Assembly: GCF_954871325.1 (NCBI RefSeq)
Contig: NC_088776.1
Coordinates: forward strand, 23,980,508-24,044,507
Direction: 5' to 3'
From: Gordionus sp. m RMFG-2023
Lineage: Eukaryota; Nematomorpha; Gordioida; Chordodea; Parachordodidae
Length of the DNA: 64,000 nt
Shown: in pieces, positions 36,801-48,810 of the stretch
How the letters are laid out: every line of letters starts with the position of its first letter
How positions within the stretch are numbered: the stretch's first letter is position 1
The notes under the pieces: model-generated
Databases searched by the model: none
The model's input: the letters and a program-made list of their open reading frames with translations, nothing else
Told to the model about the DNA's origin: nothing
Position numbers and translations under genes: made by a program

Positions 36801-39800
36801 CAGTTTGCCAAGTCTTATTGGCCGATTAAATCTGATCTTGTGATTAGAGAAAGCTCTTTCACATGGCGTTTTTTACATTGAAATTTTTGTCTTTTAATAA
36901 CCCAAGATTTATCAAATATGCTTAATGGCTCCTCCTCAGTTTATAAAATATGCAATTTTATTTTTAACCTGCCCACTCAAAAAAAGTTTTGGCCCTCAAA
37001 TTTAAAAAAAATTATTTAGTTATTAAATTTTAATTCACTATTAGCGATTAAATCTAAATGAAAATACAACAAAATTTTTAGAAAAATATTATTTATTTAA
37101 TTTATACAAATTAATAAACAAGTTATGAAAACCTGAACATAATCATTTCTTTATATTTTTTGTGGAGAAATCCAAGAAATAGGAATTATTAATTTACAAT
37201 GTCACTAAGCAATACTAATTGTATTTTAAAGCAATTTAATGAATTAAATACTATTTCATCGAATAACTTTGTATATACTACTACAACCACAAGTTTCATC
37301 TTGGAGTTCAAAATTGGTTTAATAATATTGTTTTCCTTTCTATTTTTTTAATTTATCTAACGCATTGTATAATTTTTTAGGCGTTTTACGTATACTGTAA
37401 ATATACATACTCTTAAGTTACTTTTAGACCAGAGATGAACTGGTCATTTAGAAACATCTCGTATCATTTATAAAAATTTTGAGGCTATCGGTGAAGTAAT
37501 TTTACTTTTCTAATAGAACTCTTAACAGATTTTCATTCATGATTCAGTCAAAGCTTCTGGTCTTTTATTTCAATGCGTTAATAAAAATAATATTATATTG
37601 GTCATTTCGATTTTACAAAATAAGTATTTATAGTCAGTAGTTATTAATATAGTGGGCGCTAAAAATTGTATTGATTATACAATTAATATTTAAAAAATAA
37701 AAGAAGGGATAATTCGTTTGATTTTATAAGAATTAAGGCTGAGAAACGTATATCAAAATTTTATCTCATCCCTAAAAAATTATCAAGAGTGTATAAAATG
37801 CCTACAAACCTTTAAGATTTTTTAAGTCGATACCATATTGCAATTTGATTAAGAAAAGTTACATAGATTTACACGAGATGTTAAAATCTTAATACATTGT
37901 CCCCCTTGACCCTGATTTAAAATGATCCCATTAGAATCATCAAACTTATATATGGAAACCTTGTATCATGGAATGAAAATAGTAAAAGGATCATTAGCTG
38001 CAAAAGTTAAAGAAACAATTTTGAAAATATCATAAATAATATGTATAAAAAAATATTATCTTGCATTTAAAGAATTGTATAAATGCTATTCGCAGTCATC
38101 ATCATGTATCAACGGTTTTTTGTGAGGCCTCATTCTTTACACTGAAGAGAATTCTATAGAGCATTCGAGAATCGATGAAAGACGTAAACAAAATTTAGTA
38201 ATAATGGCTTATCGAAAAAAATAATATATAATTTAGTTTTTGTTAAAATTTAAAAATAAAAATAGTTTTTTACAAATTTTTAATAAAAATAGCAAAAAAT
38301 TTTATATAAAGTACCTAACTATTTTTATTTCCAAAAATATAGGTCACCCTAAGTAAACAGTCCCCTCAGCTGGAGATAACCGGCTACGGCCCTGTTACTG
38401 ATAGACCTCATTTCAAAGAAAGGATTATTACTTTTAGTTTCAAAGAACCTATTGCTTTTATTTAGAAAATTAAATTCGTCATTGCGGACACACTTCCATC
38501 TTCCCACAGGGATACCTATACTGATTTGATAATTATATGCTAAATATTCATGGTTCTAGGACAAATGTGTCATAATGACAAAATGTATTTAGATTTTATA
38601 ATGTATAACTTATGGAAAAATATTTTTCAACATACAAACTTTTTAACAAAAATTATTTATTTATACTATTCTAATGTAAATTACCTATTTTTTATATTGG
38701 AAAATAAAGATCGTTTCTTTTTGTAAATAATTAATATATTTTTATAGATTTTTAAATAATAATCTTAGTTTATAAGATATAATCTCGCTAATCAAATTAT
38801 AAAATAATAAATAAAACAAATCCACTACAAGAGGTATAAATTTAAAATTAGAAAAAAATTTTACAGATTTTGAAAAATATAATAAAATTATATACTGACT
38901 TTGTTAAGTATGATAACGTAATAATTATGAGAGTAAAAGGGGTAGTCAAATAAGCCATATTCCCTAAATCGGCAGAGGGATAACACTATGTAGAAGCCTT
39001 TTGTCCACAAAATAAAATTGCTGCATTTCAAATTTCCTAACAATTTGAAAATTTTGACCTAGCAACCCTGGGTATAATACCGGGGTTGATGCAATAGACT
39101 TTTGTTCCTAAAATAGTAAATTTTGGTTGTAGAATTAATATTATCTGATATAAATTTTCATCAAGTATCAGCAACTATAAAAAAATTGGTTTAAAGTTCT
39201 AAACTTTATAATATATTGTTCATTTTTTTGAATTAACAAACCAAAATATCCCAAATGTCCTAATTTTAAATTTTAAAGAATCTGTAGGGATTATTACATG
39301 TTATTGGAGGTTAGTAATTCAATCATAATGGACTCGCAAAAATTAAAATTGGAGTCAATAATAAATGGTCTAAAATAAATTTTCCTTCACTTTAAAAATT
39401 AAGAAATGCTTAAAGAAGTCATCTATAATATGTAGTTCTTAAAACAATCCCAATCAGAAGCTGATTCTTCTCGAAAAATTTTTCTAAAAAAAACAAATAT
39501 AGATAATATTATTTACAATAAATTTTTTAATATGGTATTCAATGAATATAGTACTTTCTCCATAAACCTGGTCTATGTATTATTTAAGCTTGGATAAACC
39601 CGTTCTGGCAATCTTATTACAATGAGGTCTGGGTATGTAACAACAATATTTAGATTCATGCAACTCTTTATATTTATAAATAACACATATTCAAATATGA
39701 ATATTTATCTAACTTATTAATTATATATCGGCTGTGAACAACAGGGAGCATTTTAAGTTTGGAGACTGTACCCATTCTTGACCAAAACTAATATCAAAAT

Positions 39801-40200
39801 ATTTAAAAACTTTAGTAGAATACATTTTGAAAGGGAACGCTATGTAATTTTATCAATTTTTCTTTATTTATAATAATATATTTCTTCACGTTACTCAGAA
39901 AAGGATCATAGTTACATTTTGCGTTACTCTTTAAAAAATAATAACTGAGTTACTCTTGCGTTATTTTAATAAAAAGTAACTGGCGTTATGTTGATTTAAA
40001 AAAGATTGAACAAATTGTTTTCGTTTCATTTCCTTAATCGATATATATTTTTTATACAAATCCAAAAATTTCAATGAATAAATAATTGGACATATTTCTA
40101 TATATATATTATGATTATTCTATAAATAGAGTGATAATTTTTTTTAATTTTAATGACTTTAATACGTTACGTTTACATTATAACATGGTTACCGGATCTT
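33889..40200. other. A+T-rich intergenic stretch
   Basis: No confident gene. One coding-like pocket (35491-35715, minus) is listed separately. At 38340-38392 a GC-richer patch ends 'ggctacggccctg', resembling the end of a hAT-type MITE (a similar 'gttacggccctg' lies near 28652), but no partner end was found. The rest is plain A+T-rich DNA. Confidence 0.45.
35491..35715 (-). CDS. Possible exon, unidentified product
   Basis: A minus-strand frame with a protein-like residue mix (for example FTNLCPKNWQPSTLERNTFK) sits in a pocket less A+T-rich than its flanks. It ends in TAA at 35491-35493. The frame stays open slightly upstream of its first Met (to about 35735), so it may be a terminal exon and not a complete gene. 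I do not recognise a family, and no neighbouring exons were identified. It may be a decayed transposon or chance. Confidence 0.22.
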   Translation of the reverse strand, partial: ASLPRSLNIKTFLHRNKSKDIINTFTNLCPKNWQPSTLERNTFKFYLLLPHQVHFFTRAVIKDYPCNPSSQETN

Positions 40201-40253
40201 TTGGGGAAAAGTAACTACCTAGTAACAACGTTACTTTTGTAACAATTTACAAT

Positions 40254-40390
40254 CAGAGTTGGGTAGTTCCGCGAATCTTATATCAAGATGCTTTATTTTT
40301 AAAAGAATTTGATAAAATGGCAATAAAATGTTCCTTTTGGGTACTACACATTTTTGCCTCTTGTAAGGATCTAAATGTTTTTCAACTCTG
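40254..40390. mobile_element. Possible short hAT-like MITE
   Basis: The 137-bp segment starts CAGAGTTGGGTAGT and ends CAACTCTG, an inverted repeat of 8 bp, the same terminal octamer as the hAT at 31499. The flanking octamers (tttacaat and agtttttt) do not match, so this could be a chance pairing or two fragments. The preceding 39890-40250 contains many 'gttact/agtaac' motifs, typical of another hAT end type. Confidence 0.35.
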
Positions 40391-40599
40391 AGTTTTTTTT
40401 TTGACGATATATGGTGTGCTATTTTATACTATATGGTTGAAGGTCAGCCCTTTATTGCAATATTTTGAATTTAATGTTTGATTTTGTTCCTGAAGATTTA
40501 GATCATGCTATATTGATTTTTATATTATATATATTAATGATTGCAAATGTATTAAAATTAGTTAAAAAAGGATTTAGTTTTAAAGTTTCTTAAAAATCC

Positions 40600-41187
40600 T
40601 GAGGAGGTGGATGGGTAGGATGGGCAAAAATTTAACAGACAGGCCAATTAGCACATAATACAATTTCGGCTTGGGCGGTACAATTTATACATAAAAAACC
40701 AGGTAGGTCCGCGCAAATCTCTAATTTTTCCCAAAATTTTAATTGACCACTCCGGGCATTAAAATTTATATATATATTTTTGAATTTTAAGCTAATATTT
40801 TCTATTTGAAAATAAATTACAATCTGCTTATTTCTTTGTATTTTAAGAAGCTGTCTAACTAAAATACCAGTTTGAAAAAAAAGGTTTTCAAAAATATTTA
40901 TTCATTTATAAAAAGCTCAAAATCTATAAATAATATTGAAAATTCAAAAAAATTAAATAAGTTATTTATGATATGATTTAATTACAAATACACAATACAG
41001 ATATCTAACATAATTGATTTACAAAACCCTTATCGTAGAAATAGATACCCATTCAAGAATATAAAAAGCCTTAATCGACATTGGGAAAAACTTTGGCATA
41101 GAAACTAAAAAGGAAGTATAGGAACGGGGGGGGGGATTGTGCAAAAATATTAAAGGGACAATTCGGGCCAATTTTTGTAGATCTCTA
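40600..41187. repeat. Dispersed non-coding repeat, copy B
   Basis: The core (about 40770-41108) matches copy A at 13133-13432. The right end 'tttttgtagatctcta' is the inverse of the TAGAGATCT-type hAT MITE terminus. A separate MITE (41190-41373) has inserted exactly beside this terminus. A 10-base poly(G) is at 41126-41135. The left boundary is unclear. Confidence 0.5.
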
Positions 41188-41189
41188 AT

Positions 41190-41373
41190 TAGTGTTGTTA
41201 AATTACCTAATTTTGACCATCTTTATTGTGGTTTAGTCAAGCTTTTAGCCTAAAAAAACTAAATTAAGCCTTTAAGTTGAGTCTCAACTTGAAGATTGAT
41301 TAGAATATTTTTGGATAAATACATAGCTACGCTGTTTTATAGTTGACTAACGTTAGGTAATTTAACAACACTA
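41190..41373. mobile_element. hAT-type MITE with 21-bp perfect inverted ends
   Basis: A 184-bp element with perfectly inverted ends beginning TAGTGTTGTTAAATTACC and ending GGTAATTTAACAACACTA. Exact 8-bp duplication TCTCTAAT at 41182-41189 and 41374-41381. Perfect ends and duplication suggest a young insertion. A related, more diverged element lies at 46163-46343. Confidence 0.92.
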
Positions 41374-41734
41374 TCTCTAATTTACATTTTTTAAAATTTT
41401 TTTCTAAATTATATCTTTAAATTTATCTTTTTTAGCTTTTTTAAAAATTAAATAGCTCATACATTATATAGGTCTAAATCTTTCTGCCATCTATTAAATC
41501 TTCAGGCTTACATAATATTATTTTGGCTAAAATCTTGATCGGAGTATTTTTAAAATTGACCCAAGTGCAATCAGACATTTTTTTCCGCTTGCCACTAAAA
41601 ATCGAATTTAAAATTATTATACCATTTAAAAAAATATATATATATGGGGTTGCTGCTATTAATCTTTAATTTAATTATAATAAATAGTAATAACACCAAC
41701 ACTATATCTAATAGCTAATTTTTCCTATGTCAAC
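41374..41734. other. A+T-rich spacer
   Basis: Nothing recognised between the MITE and the TTTCC tract. Confidence 0.5.
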
Positions 41735-42004
41735 TTTCCTTTCCTTTCCTTTCCTTTCCTTTCCTTTCCTTTCCTTTCCTTTCCTTTCCTTTCCTTTCCT
41801 TTCCTTTCCTTTCCTTTCCTTTCCTTTCCTTTCCTTTCCTTTCCTTTCCTTTCCTTTCCTTTCCTTTCCTTTCCTTTCCTTTCCTTTCCTTTCCTTTCCT
41901 TTCCTTTCCTTTCCTTTCCTTTCCTTTCCTTTCCTTTCCTTTCCTTTCCTTTCCTTTCCTTTCCTTTCCTTTCCTTTCCTTTCCTTTCCTTTCCTTTCCT
42001 TTCC
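41735..42004. repeat. (TTTCC)n pentanucleotide tract, about 54 units
   Basis: 270 bp of uninterrupted TTTCC on the plus strand (GGAAA on the minus). Long open frames on both strands here (translated as FLSFP or KERKG repeats) are artefacts of the repeat. Perfect unit identity implies active slippage or very recent expansion. The homopurine/homopyrimidine character could allow triplex formation. Confidence 0.98.
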
Positions 42005-45000
42005 AAAAAATTGACTTTAAAAAGGGAAGAAGTTATTTTTAAATAACATAATAAAATATATATACTTTAAGGCATATTAGTGTAAATTGGGTGTTAGCGG
42101 AAAGTCCCCACCTCTTTTAGAAATTTGTCAATTTCCGCTAATATCATTTTAAACTAAAAAATAAATTTCAACATTCCCCCTCTACCTCCAAAACAATATA
42201 ATAAGTTATTATGGACTATATTTATTGATAAAATAAGTTTTTTCCTTAAACAAAATGATATTTTTAAAAATGTAATCCAGCCAAGTTTCATACAGGAGAC
42301 CTCAAAATAAAGTTTATAATAAATAAACGCAACCCCCACCCCCCGCCCACCCTCCATCTTTCCCTTAAACGAGTGAATAAAATTTATTTAATAACAAATT
42401 TTTGTCCCACTCTGAAAATATTTTGGCTAATGCCTCTGAGTAGAGAATCTTTGAGACGCACCCCAACCTGAAAATTAACAAAAAATTTAAATCTAGATTT
42501 CTGAAACAGGCGGGTTAAAAATATTAAATATTAAACCGAGGGGTGATTTTAAAATATTTTTCTATCGAAATTAACAGAACGGGATTATATTTATTAAAAA
42601 ATACTTGCCTTATATATTATTGCATAAAATTTTAAGTGAAAATAAATTAAAATAAATAACAAACCAGCCAATCAAATAATTTTAAAAAATTGAGCGGATC
42701 GGGATTAAGCAAAATTTTTAGATAAACGGGCTGGCTGGAGAATTTTTTATAAAAACTATGAGCGGACTTGCAAACGGGTTAAAAAATGGGCGGGCTGGCT
42801 TTCTGGTTAAACCCCCCCCCTCCCCCGTTGAAGGCTTTGATAATCATTATTCTATAGATATATAGAATCCAATGGCTATTAGGCATTTACTTTTATTATA
42901 TGAATAATATTTTAATGAATGAATTCTTTTTGTTGTTATGAAGTCGAACAGTGAGCATATTCTATTTTTCCAAAGAACGATAAGCAAAATAAATACCTTA
43001 TTTCAATTTTTACAACAGTAATACAATAATAGAAAAATTTATAACTTTTATTGGTTTTCAAAAAGTGACTTTTATTCTGTTTTTGATTTATTTATTCATT
43101 TGGTTTGATTTTAGTTATCAAAAAGGAATTTGATTGATATAAGATTTACATTATTTTAAAAAAATAAAAAAAATAATTCCAATCTTAAAAATTTTATACC
43201 TTTTGGCTGGCCTTTTTATTTTACTATCAATTTCTTTCTAAGAAAATAAATATTTTTATCATATTTTCTCCTTAACTTATTCAGAAGTTACTTGTGGAAA
43301 ATATAATCTTATTGAAGAATAACAACTTTTTCGCTATTCAAAAATCGGCGCAGAAATAACTTTATTATGAAGTTAAATTATCAAAGAAGAGATAAAACAT
43401 TATGAATTTTTGATAAAAAATATTAAACTCTAAGTAATAATTTATAACACTTGTCATATTTTTTGGTATTATCTAATTTTTTTTTGCTTCATATACTATT
43501 TTGATTGGCTCACTTTTATTTTTAAATAACCAAAAAATTTCTCCTAATCTGGAGCCAATAGCGATACTGAATCAATTTTTTTTATAGAAACTATCGCAAG
43601 CTTTGAGCATTATATTTAAATTTAATCCTTCTTATTAATTTAATAATCGAAATTATATAAAGTGACAAATAGTATACTGCATATATGATAACATATTTTT
43701 TAAAAAAAAAAATTTCTTAAAAATAGTTATCCTCCTCTGGAGACGGCCATGAATCTTTAAATATTTTAAGATTATAACGTAATATTTCGAAACTGATTTT
43801 TTGTTTATTCAGAAGAGCCCTTGAGATGTTGTTTTATGACTCTTATGGCTAATTAGTTTGATTAGGGATTTAGCCTCTTTCCCAATTGAGCAGTTTGTAG
43901 AAACCACAATGGGTATATTTTTGTTGGGTAGATGTATATATTATTGGAATTTTCTTTTTTCCCTCTAAACCTAATGGATCGTAATTATTATTTGATGGGG
44001 AGAAAATGACTATATGTCGCAATTTCCCCTATATCACAGGGGATTAACGTATGCTCGTCAGGCCGCGAATTATTGATAACGGAAGTATCCCGTGAAGATA
44101 TGAAGGAACATCGGCTTTGAATAATGAATAATGAATCTTGAATTATTTTATTAATTCTTCCGTGCCTTACATATTTGTATCGGTTCACGAGACAATGAAG
44201 TCGGTGTCTACATAATAACTATTGAATAATTTAGATATATTTTGATGCCTTATCTTAATTAGGGGAAAAAGAAAAGCTTTATAATAAATTAATAGAGAAA
44301 GGGAGACTAAATTAAGCATAAATAAAATAGTATTTTAATGAACATTGAATTAGCTGTCAGTATATATCTCAAAATATTAAAAATATTCGATCGTGAATAA
44401 TTGTCTAGTAATTTCTATTTAAGAGAGAACGAACCCGGATTGTTTGGACCCGCTGAGACCGAACCCCACTATTTTTATATAAATTTCTCAATCTTGACTC
44501 ATATCGAACCTGGAAAAATTTTAGTCATGTTCAGAATCCTTAATTTTTATTTGAAAAAAATAATTAAAATTGCCTTTTAATTTGATTTTTTTTACATTAT
44601 TGAATTTCAATCCAAATAAAAATTATCCAATAATATGGTTATATTAGAAGTCAGTAATGACACTGTAGGGAGGACAGAGGCTTGAGCCAAGAGCCCCCTA
44701 AAAAATTTTCAAATTGTACAAGTTCCTATTTATTTTTATTCTACAGATAATATTATGTTAAATAATGTATACCTATACTAATATGAAATAAGAATATTCT
44801 CTATGCTTTAAAAATGGATTTATAGGACCTTATTGACATGGGATGTAAAACATTTTTTTGATATACTAATATTAGATGTAAATTAAAGCATATTTTTTTG
44901 TCATTAAGTCTAGACAGACAATATCGAAAATGTCTTATGTACTCTCCCTACATATTCAAATTATTGAAGCTAAAAAAATGGATCCAGGGATCTTTTTTGA

Positions 45001-46162
45001 TGCTTCAAAAATATGAAATCTGAGCCATTAATATCGATAATTATAAGATTTAATAAATGATATTATTATACATACCACTTACCAAATCAATTTTATAATA
45101 ATATTTAGGTGTAGTACAGTGTAATAAATTTTAAGTGCAGTTTATATAACTTAACCAGCATATGATATTTGCAATTTTGATATAAATATGACTATTTAAT
45201 TATATAACTATGGATAATAACATTATTAAATCAATTTTATAGGTGTTGTAAAAAAAATTCAATCAAGTGCAAATTTTTTTTTTGATAATAGTAATCAGTG
45301 TATAAATTAGTATCCGGTAAGTAAAAGATTTAATAACATAAACTATCTTTATTTGCCAAAAAATGAAATCTACAATAATTTATCATTTTTTCCTTCTATT
45401 TTTTTGTTTCTAATTTTGACTTTGATATAAGCGCTAATCATAAAAGCATTATGTTAAGCATTGTTCGTATACTAGAGTGCTTCATTCAAATATGGGCTCC
45501 TTAATATCTAGAGTTTATTCTTTAATATCTCATCTGAGTAAATCTTAGTTTTACTATATCTGTTTTCAATAATAACATACAAATCTTCTGCATTTATCTA
45601 GACAAGTCATTATACTGCTAAATATTTAATTATGCTAAAATAAAATTATTCGAAGCTTTTTTATTTATCCTGATCTTTGTTTTAAAAATTCGTTCCATAA
45701 AGCATAATTTAATCTGATATAGCAAAATATTCAATTCTGTAGAGTTCAATTATACCATTTTAACGTTATGAACATTCATTAAAATACATCTTCTTTTTGC
45801 GACCTATTATATATTATGGCCTTATTTAAAGTAATCGCGATTCACTTAATTTATCGCTGCATAATTTACAAAAGCAAGTAAATAATAGGCATAGCGATGC
45901 GATGAAACAAGGTACATTGGCTAAGATGAAATTTGAAAATCATATGTTGCGATATGATTCGCTTGAGCAATCCTGGGATTAAACCTGAATCAATTTTGCA
46001 GCATAGATTCATCTCTCATCTTCTGCCATCGAAAGGGAAATAGTCGTTAAAAAAATATACTGGTCTCCACAGTCTTAAGGAGACTTATTACATGTGACTC
46101 CAATAAAGGTTCTACCTTCGTCAGCTGTTGGTTCAATTTTTTAAGTATTCACTCCTCACTAG
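42005..46162. other. Intergenic stretch with decayed repeats
   Basis: No confident gene. 42440-42830 carries CGGGC-type motifs at both sides ('aggcgggtt', 'acgggctggctgg', 'gggcgggctggct') and ends in a C-rich run at 42811-42825, probably an old MITE whose ends I could not fix. 43985-44215 is less A+T-rich, with a 66-codon minus-strand frame of unknown nature. 44430-44545 has GAACCCGG/CGAACC motifs like the element at 23086. Confidence 0.4.
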
Positions 46163-46343
46163 CAGTGTTGTTAAATGGCTCAGTTTAAAAAAATGGCTAA
46201 CCCAATATTTTAGTTAAAAATGTTATGCAAGCCTCGAAATTTCGTTAATGGATATCCAAACCTTTCTTACATCTATGAGCAAAATCTCCAGGCTTGTGTA
46301 ATATTTTTGGCTAAAATATTAGGCAAGCCGTTAAACAACACTA
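46163..46343. mobile_element. hAT-like MITE related to 41190-41373
   Basis: Begins CAGTGTTGTTAAATGGCT and ends AGCCGTTAAACAACACTA, imperfect inverted repeats matching the ends of 41190-41373. No clear 8-bp duplication; a shorter 'actag' repeats at both borders. Non-coding, evidently older than the other copy. Confidence 0.65.
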
Positions 46344-46683
46344 CTAGGATGCTGGTTTCTATTTTTATATAAAATTATATATCTTATTCCTATTTTTATA
46401 ATAAAATAAAATTTAATAAAGCCTGAAGATTAAAAAAAATATATATATAGATTTTTTACTTTTAAAAAAAGTAAAAAAAGAAACGCGTATCTCGTTATTA
46501 ATTACTATCGGAAAAGTATAAAAAATGGCGTTCCTTTAAAGGGTAACGCCGTTAGTAAGGACCTTAATTTCATCGATGTTACTTTACAGCGCTAAAAATT
46601 TCTCAATTATTCGACATCGTTATAAAATACATTTATGTAACGATAAAGATATATTTTGTAAAAATATATCCCGATATACATAT

Positions 46684-46872
46684 CAGAGACCTGCAGAGGT
46701 AATATTTGCACGACCCGTCCTAGATTTTTAAATTATTATAGCTAATAATGACAATTTAAAATATAAGGTTTTAAAATATGGCCTGGGTATTTTTTTAAAA
46801 TTAAAAATTTTTTTTAGGCCCTGCCCGGGTATATTTGAAAAAATTAAACCTGGCCGGGCGTACAGGTTTCTG
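46684..46872. mobile_element. hAT-type MITE, 189 bp
   Basis: Starts CAGAGACCTGCAGAGG and ends CGTACAGGTTTCTG, imperfect inverted repeats. Flanking octamers atacatat (46676-46683) and attcatat (46873-46880) differ at one base. The subterminal 'cctgcccggg' and 'ctggccgggc' motifs resemble those of the TAGAGATCTGCA family. Confidence 0.75.
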
Positions 46873-48179
46873 ATTCATATATATACTGATAAATTTATTA
46901 TATAATTTTTATACAAAATATTAATCGTTGGATTAAGTTTATAAACCCAGTTGTTTATTAAGAGATTACTAGTTTTTTTAAAAGGTAATAACTACAGGTA
47001 TTGAAGAAGAAGATCATTGGCTAACCTCAGTTTTAGACCTGTTTATTTACTTCTAACACCCTAATACTATTCCTTTGTACCGAAAAATGAATGGACTCTA
47101 CAAATAAAATCAATATCTGTTATTCTCTGCCTTTGCTTGTGAGGAACACCTATCCCTTGGAAGGTGGGGAGAGGGTATAACACAAGTTCTTACATTTATT
47201 GAAGAAGGTAGTGGTTATTAAGACGCTCTCGTAATTTGTTGGAGACCGTGATTTGATTTGGATTTATTTTATCCTGCTAATTTTGATTTTGATTTTCTTT
47301 TTGCTTATTTTGATTTGTTAGGAGGGGAAGTGAGGTAAAATTTCTGAGGCAAGTTTAATCAACATTGAAGTTTGCTGGCAGGAGTGCAAATAAGAAATTT
47401 ATTTGAGGTAAGTGGGTGAGGGATGTAGAAATATTGATTTATTTCTTTATTAAATTTTAGCAAATTTTTCAGAAGGATTGATTTACTGCTTTTTTCGCCT
47501 ATACCATTAAAACACACCAATTTAAATAGGAAATGCTTGGTTTATCAATTTTTCGATTTTGCAAACCTTTAAATAATTTTTATAATATAAATATTATTTT
47601 GCATAACTTCATTTAAAATTGAAGATTTCCTGTAGAGATGTAATGGTATATAATGAAAACAATGGTTTTGATAGCTTTTATCATTGGAATGTATTTTGCG
47701 ATACCATTGAATGATATAATTTTTATCCTGGTAAAAATTCTAAAATTATAACTAGCGGCAACCTATAAATTGTTACTATTAAAAAGTTGGCAAACAAACA
47801 TTTTATGAATATTTCATGATCTTAAAATTTTAATATTATATTATTAATATTTCAATATTTGCGCACTTATCTTGATACTTTATTAACCCCACACGTTTAT
47901 CTTATCATACATATAATTACATAACTAATAAAAGTTAAACAAATAATCATTTTAGAAAACAGAATTTTGATAACTTTTTATTTAATAAAACCTTTCGATT
48001 TAATACTTATAAATATTAATTTATATGTATATTTTTTAAATTGATTTATGTATGAACTTCATTATACTCTAGCATGTGAATCTATAAATGACAAATTAAT
48101 TCGTGTACATATAATAAATATATAGTATAATATTTTAACATTTTTATCACCTAAACTAACAAATTGATTTAATTAATAG
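46873..48179. other. A+T-rich intergenic stretch
   Basis: No gene recognised. The end (about 48160-48179, 'gatttaattaatag') could serve as a weak 3' splice site for the coding-like segment that follows. Confidence 0.4.
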
Positions 48180-48412
48180 CAATTCTCGGTCATTGCTTAA
48201 GACATTCACAAGAAAATATGATATTTTCGTCCATGAAGTGGACCCCAGATTATGGGAGACAGAGAACTCCCAAATACTATTGGCTGGCAAAATGTCTGAA
48301 GGACATGGACTTGATCAATCTTTCTTTCACAGATTTCTTGGCACTCAGCAAAAACAAAAAACATTTAAAAGAACATCTACAACACATGCTTAAATATGGT
48401 CTAAACTAGAGC
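48180..48412 (+). CDS. Candidate coding exon, unidentified protein
   Basis: An uninterrupted frame of about 77 codons follows a possible acceptor (AATAG at 48175-48179) and ends at TAG 48410-48412. The first Met in this frame is at 48218. The translation has strongly protein-like composition (for example KYYWLAKCLKDMDLINLSFT and KEHLQHMLKYGLN), and the DNA is much less A+T-rich than its flanks. Immediately after the stop, one base out of phase, a second plausible stretch begins (RAAIVEVLDYSRT), runs into the MITE at 48444 and appears to resume after it. This favours an old gene or processed copy now disrupted over an intact gene. I do not recognise the family. An overlapping frame at 48193-48393 is a shadow. 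Confidence 0.4.
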
Positions 48413-48443
48413 AGCAATCGTGGAAGTATTGGACTATTCTCGC

Positions 48444-48810
48444 TAGAGATCTGCAAAGTTAGGCCCGGCCAGTACCCAGCCCGAGTAGGGCCAGGCCCAA
48501 AGCCCTCGGGCCTAATTCTATTTAAAATAATCGGGTTCGGGCCGGGCCTAATATTTTAAAAAAAATTTGAACTTTTTATGTAAAATAAAAATTTTTGATT
48601 TAATTTATTGAAACTAAACGCTATATAACATATGTCTTTTATTTTAAGTAATTATAAAAATTAATTTATATATTTAAATAAATTCGGGCCTGGCCGGGCC
48701 GGTAAATTTTTTTAAAATAAATTTCGGGTTCGGGCCGGGCCGGCAAAACTGTTTTAAAAAAATTTCGGGCCGTGCCGGGCTTGAAAAATTAGGCCCGATG
48801 CAGATCACTA
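48444..48810. mobile_element. hAT-type MITE of the TAGAGATCTGCA family, copy 2
   Basis: A 367-bp non-coding element starting TAGAGATCTGCAAAG and ending GCAGATCACTA, with an exact 8-bp duplication ATTCTCGC at 48436-48443 and 48811-48818. It shares ends and interior blocks with 8733-9071 (for example 'ctatataacatatg' against 'catataacataaat', then 'aaataaattcgggcc'). Multiple GGGCCGGGC motifs at both ends. The perfect duplication marks it as the younger of the two copies. Confidence 0.9.

Noticed and set aside
41725-42014. Long open frames on both strands over the TTTCC tract
   Set aside because: They are produced by the pentanucleotide repeat (KERKG and FLSFP translations) and have no gene signals.
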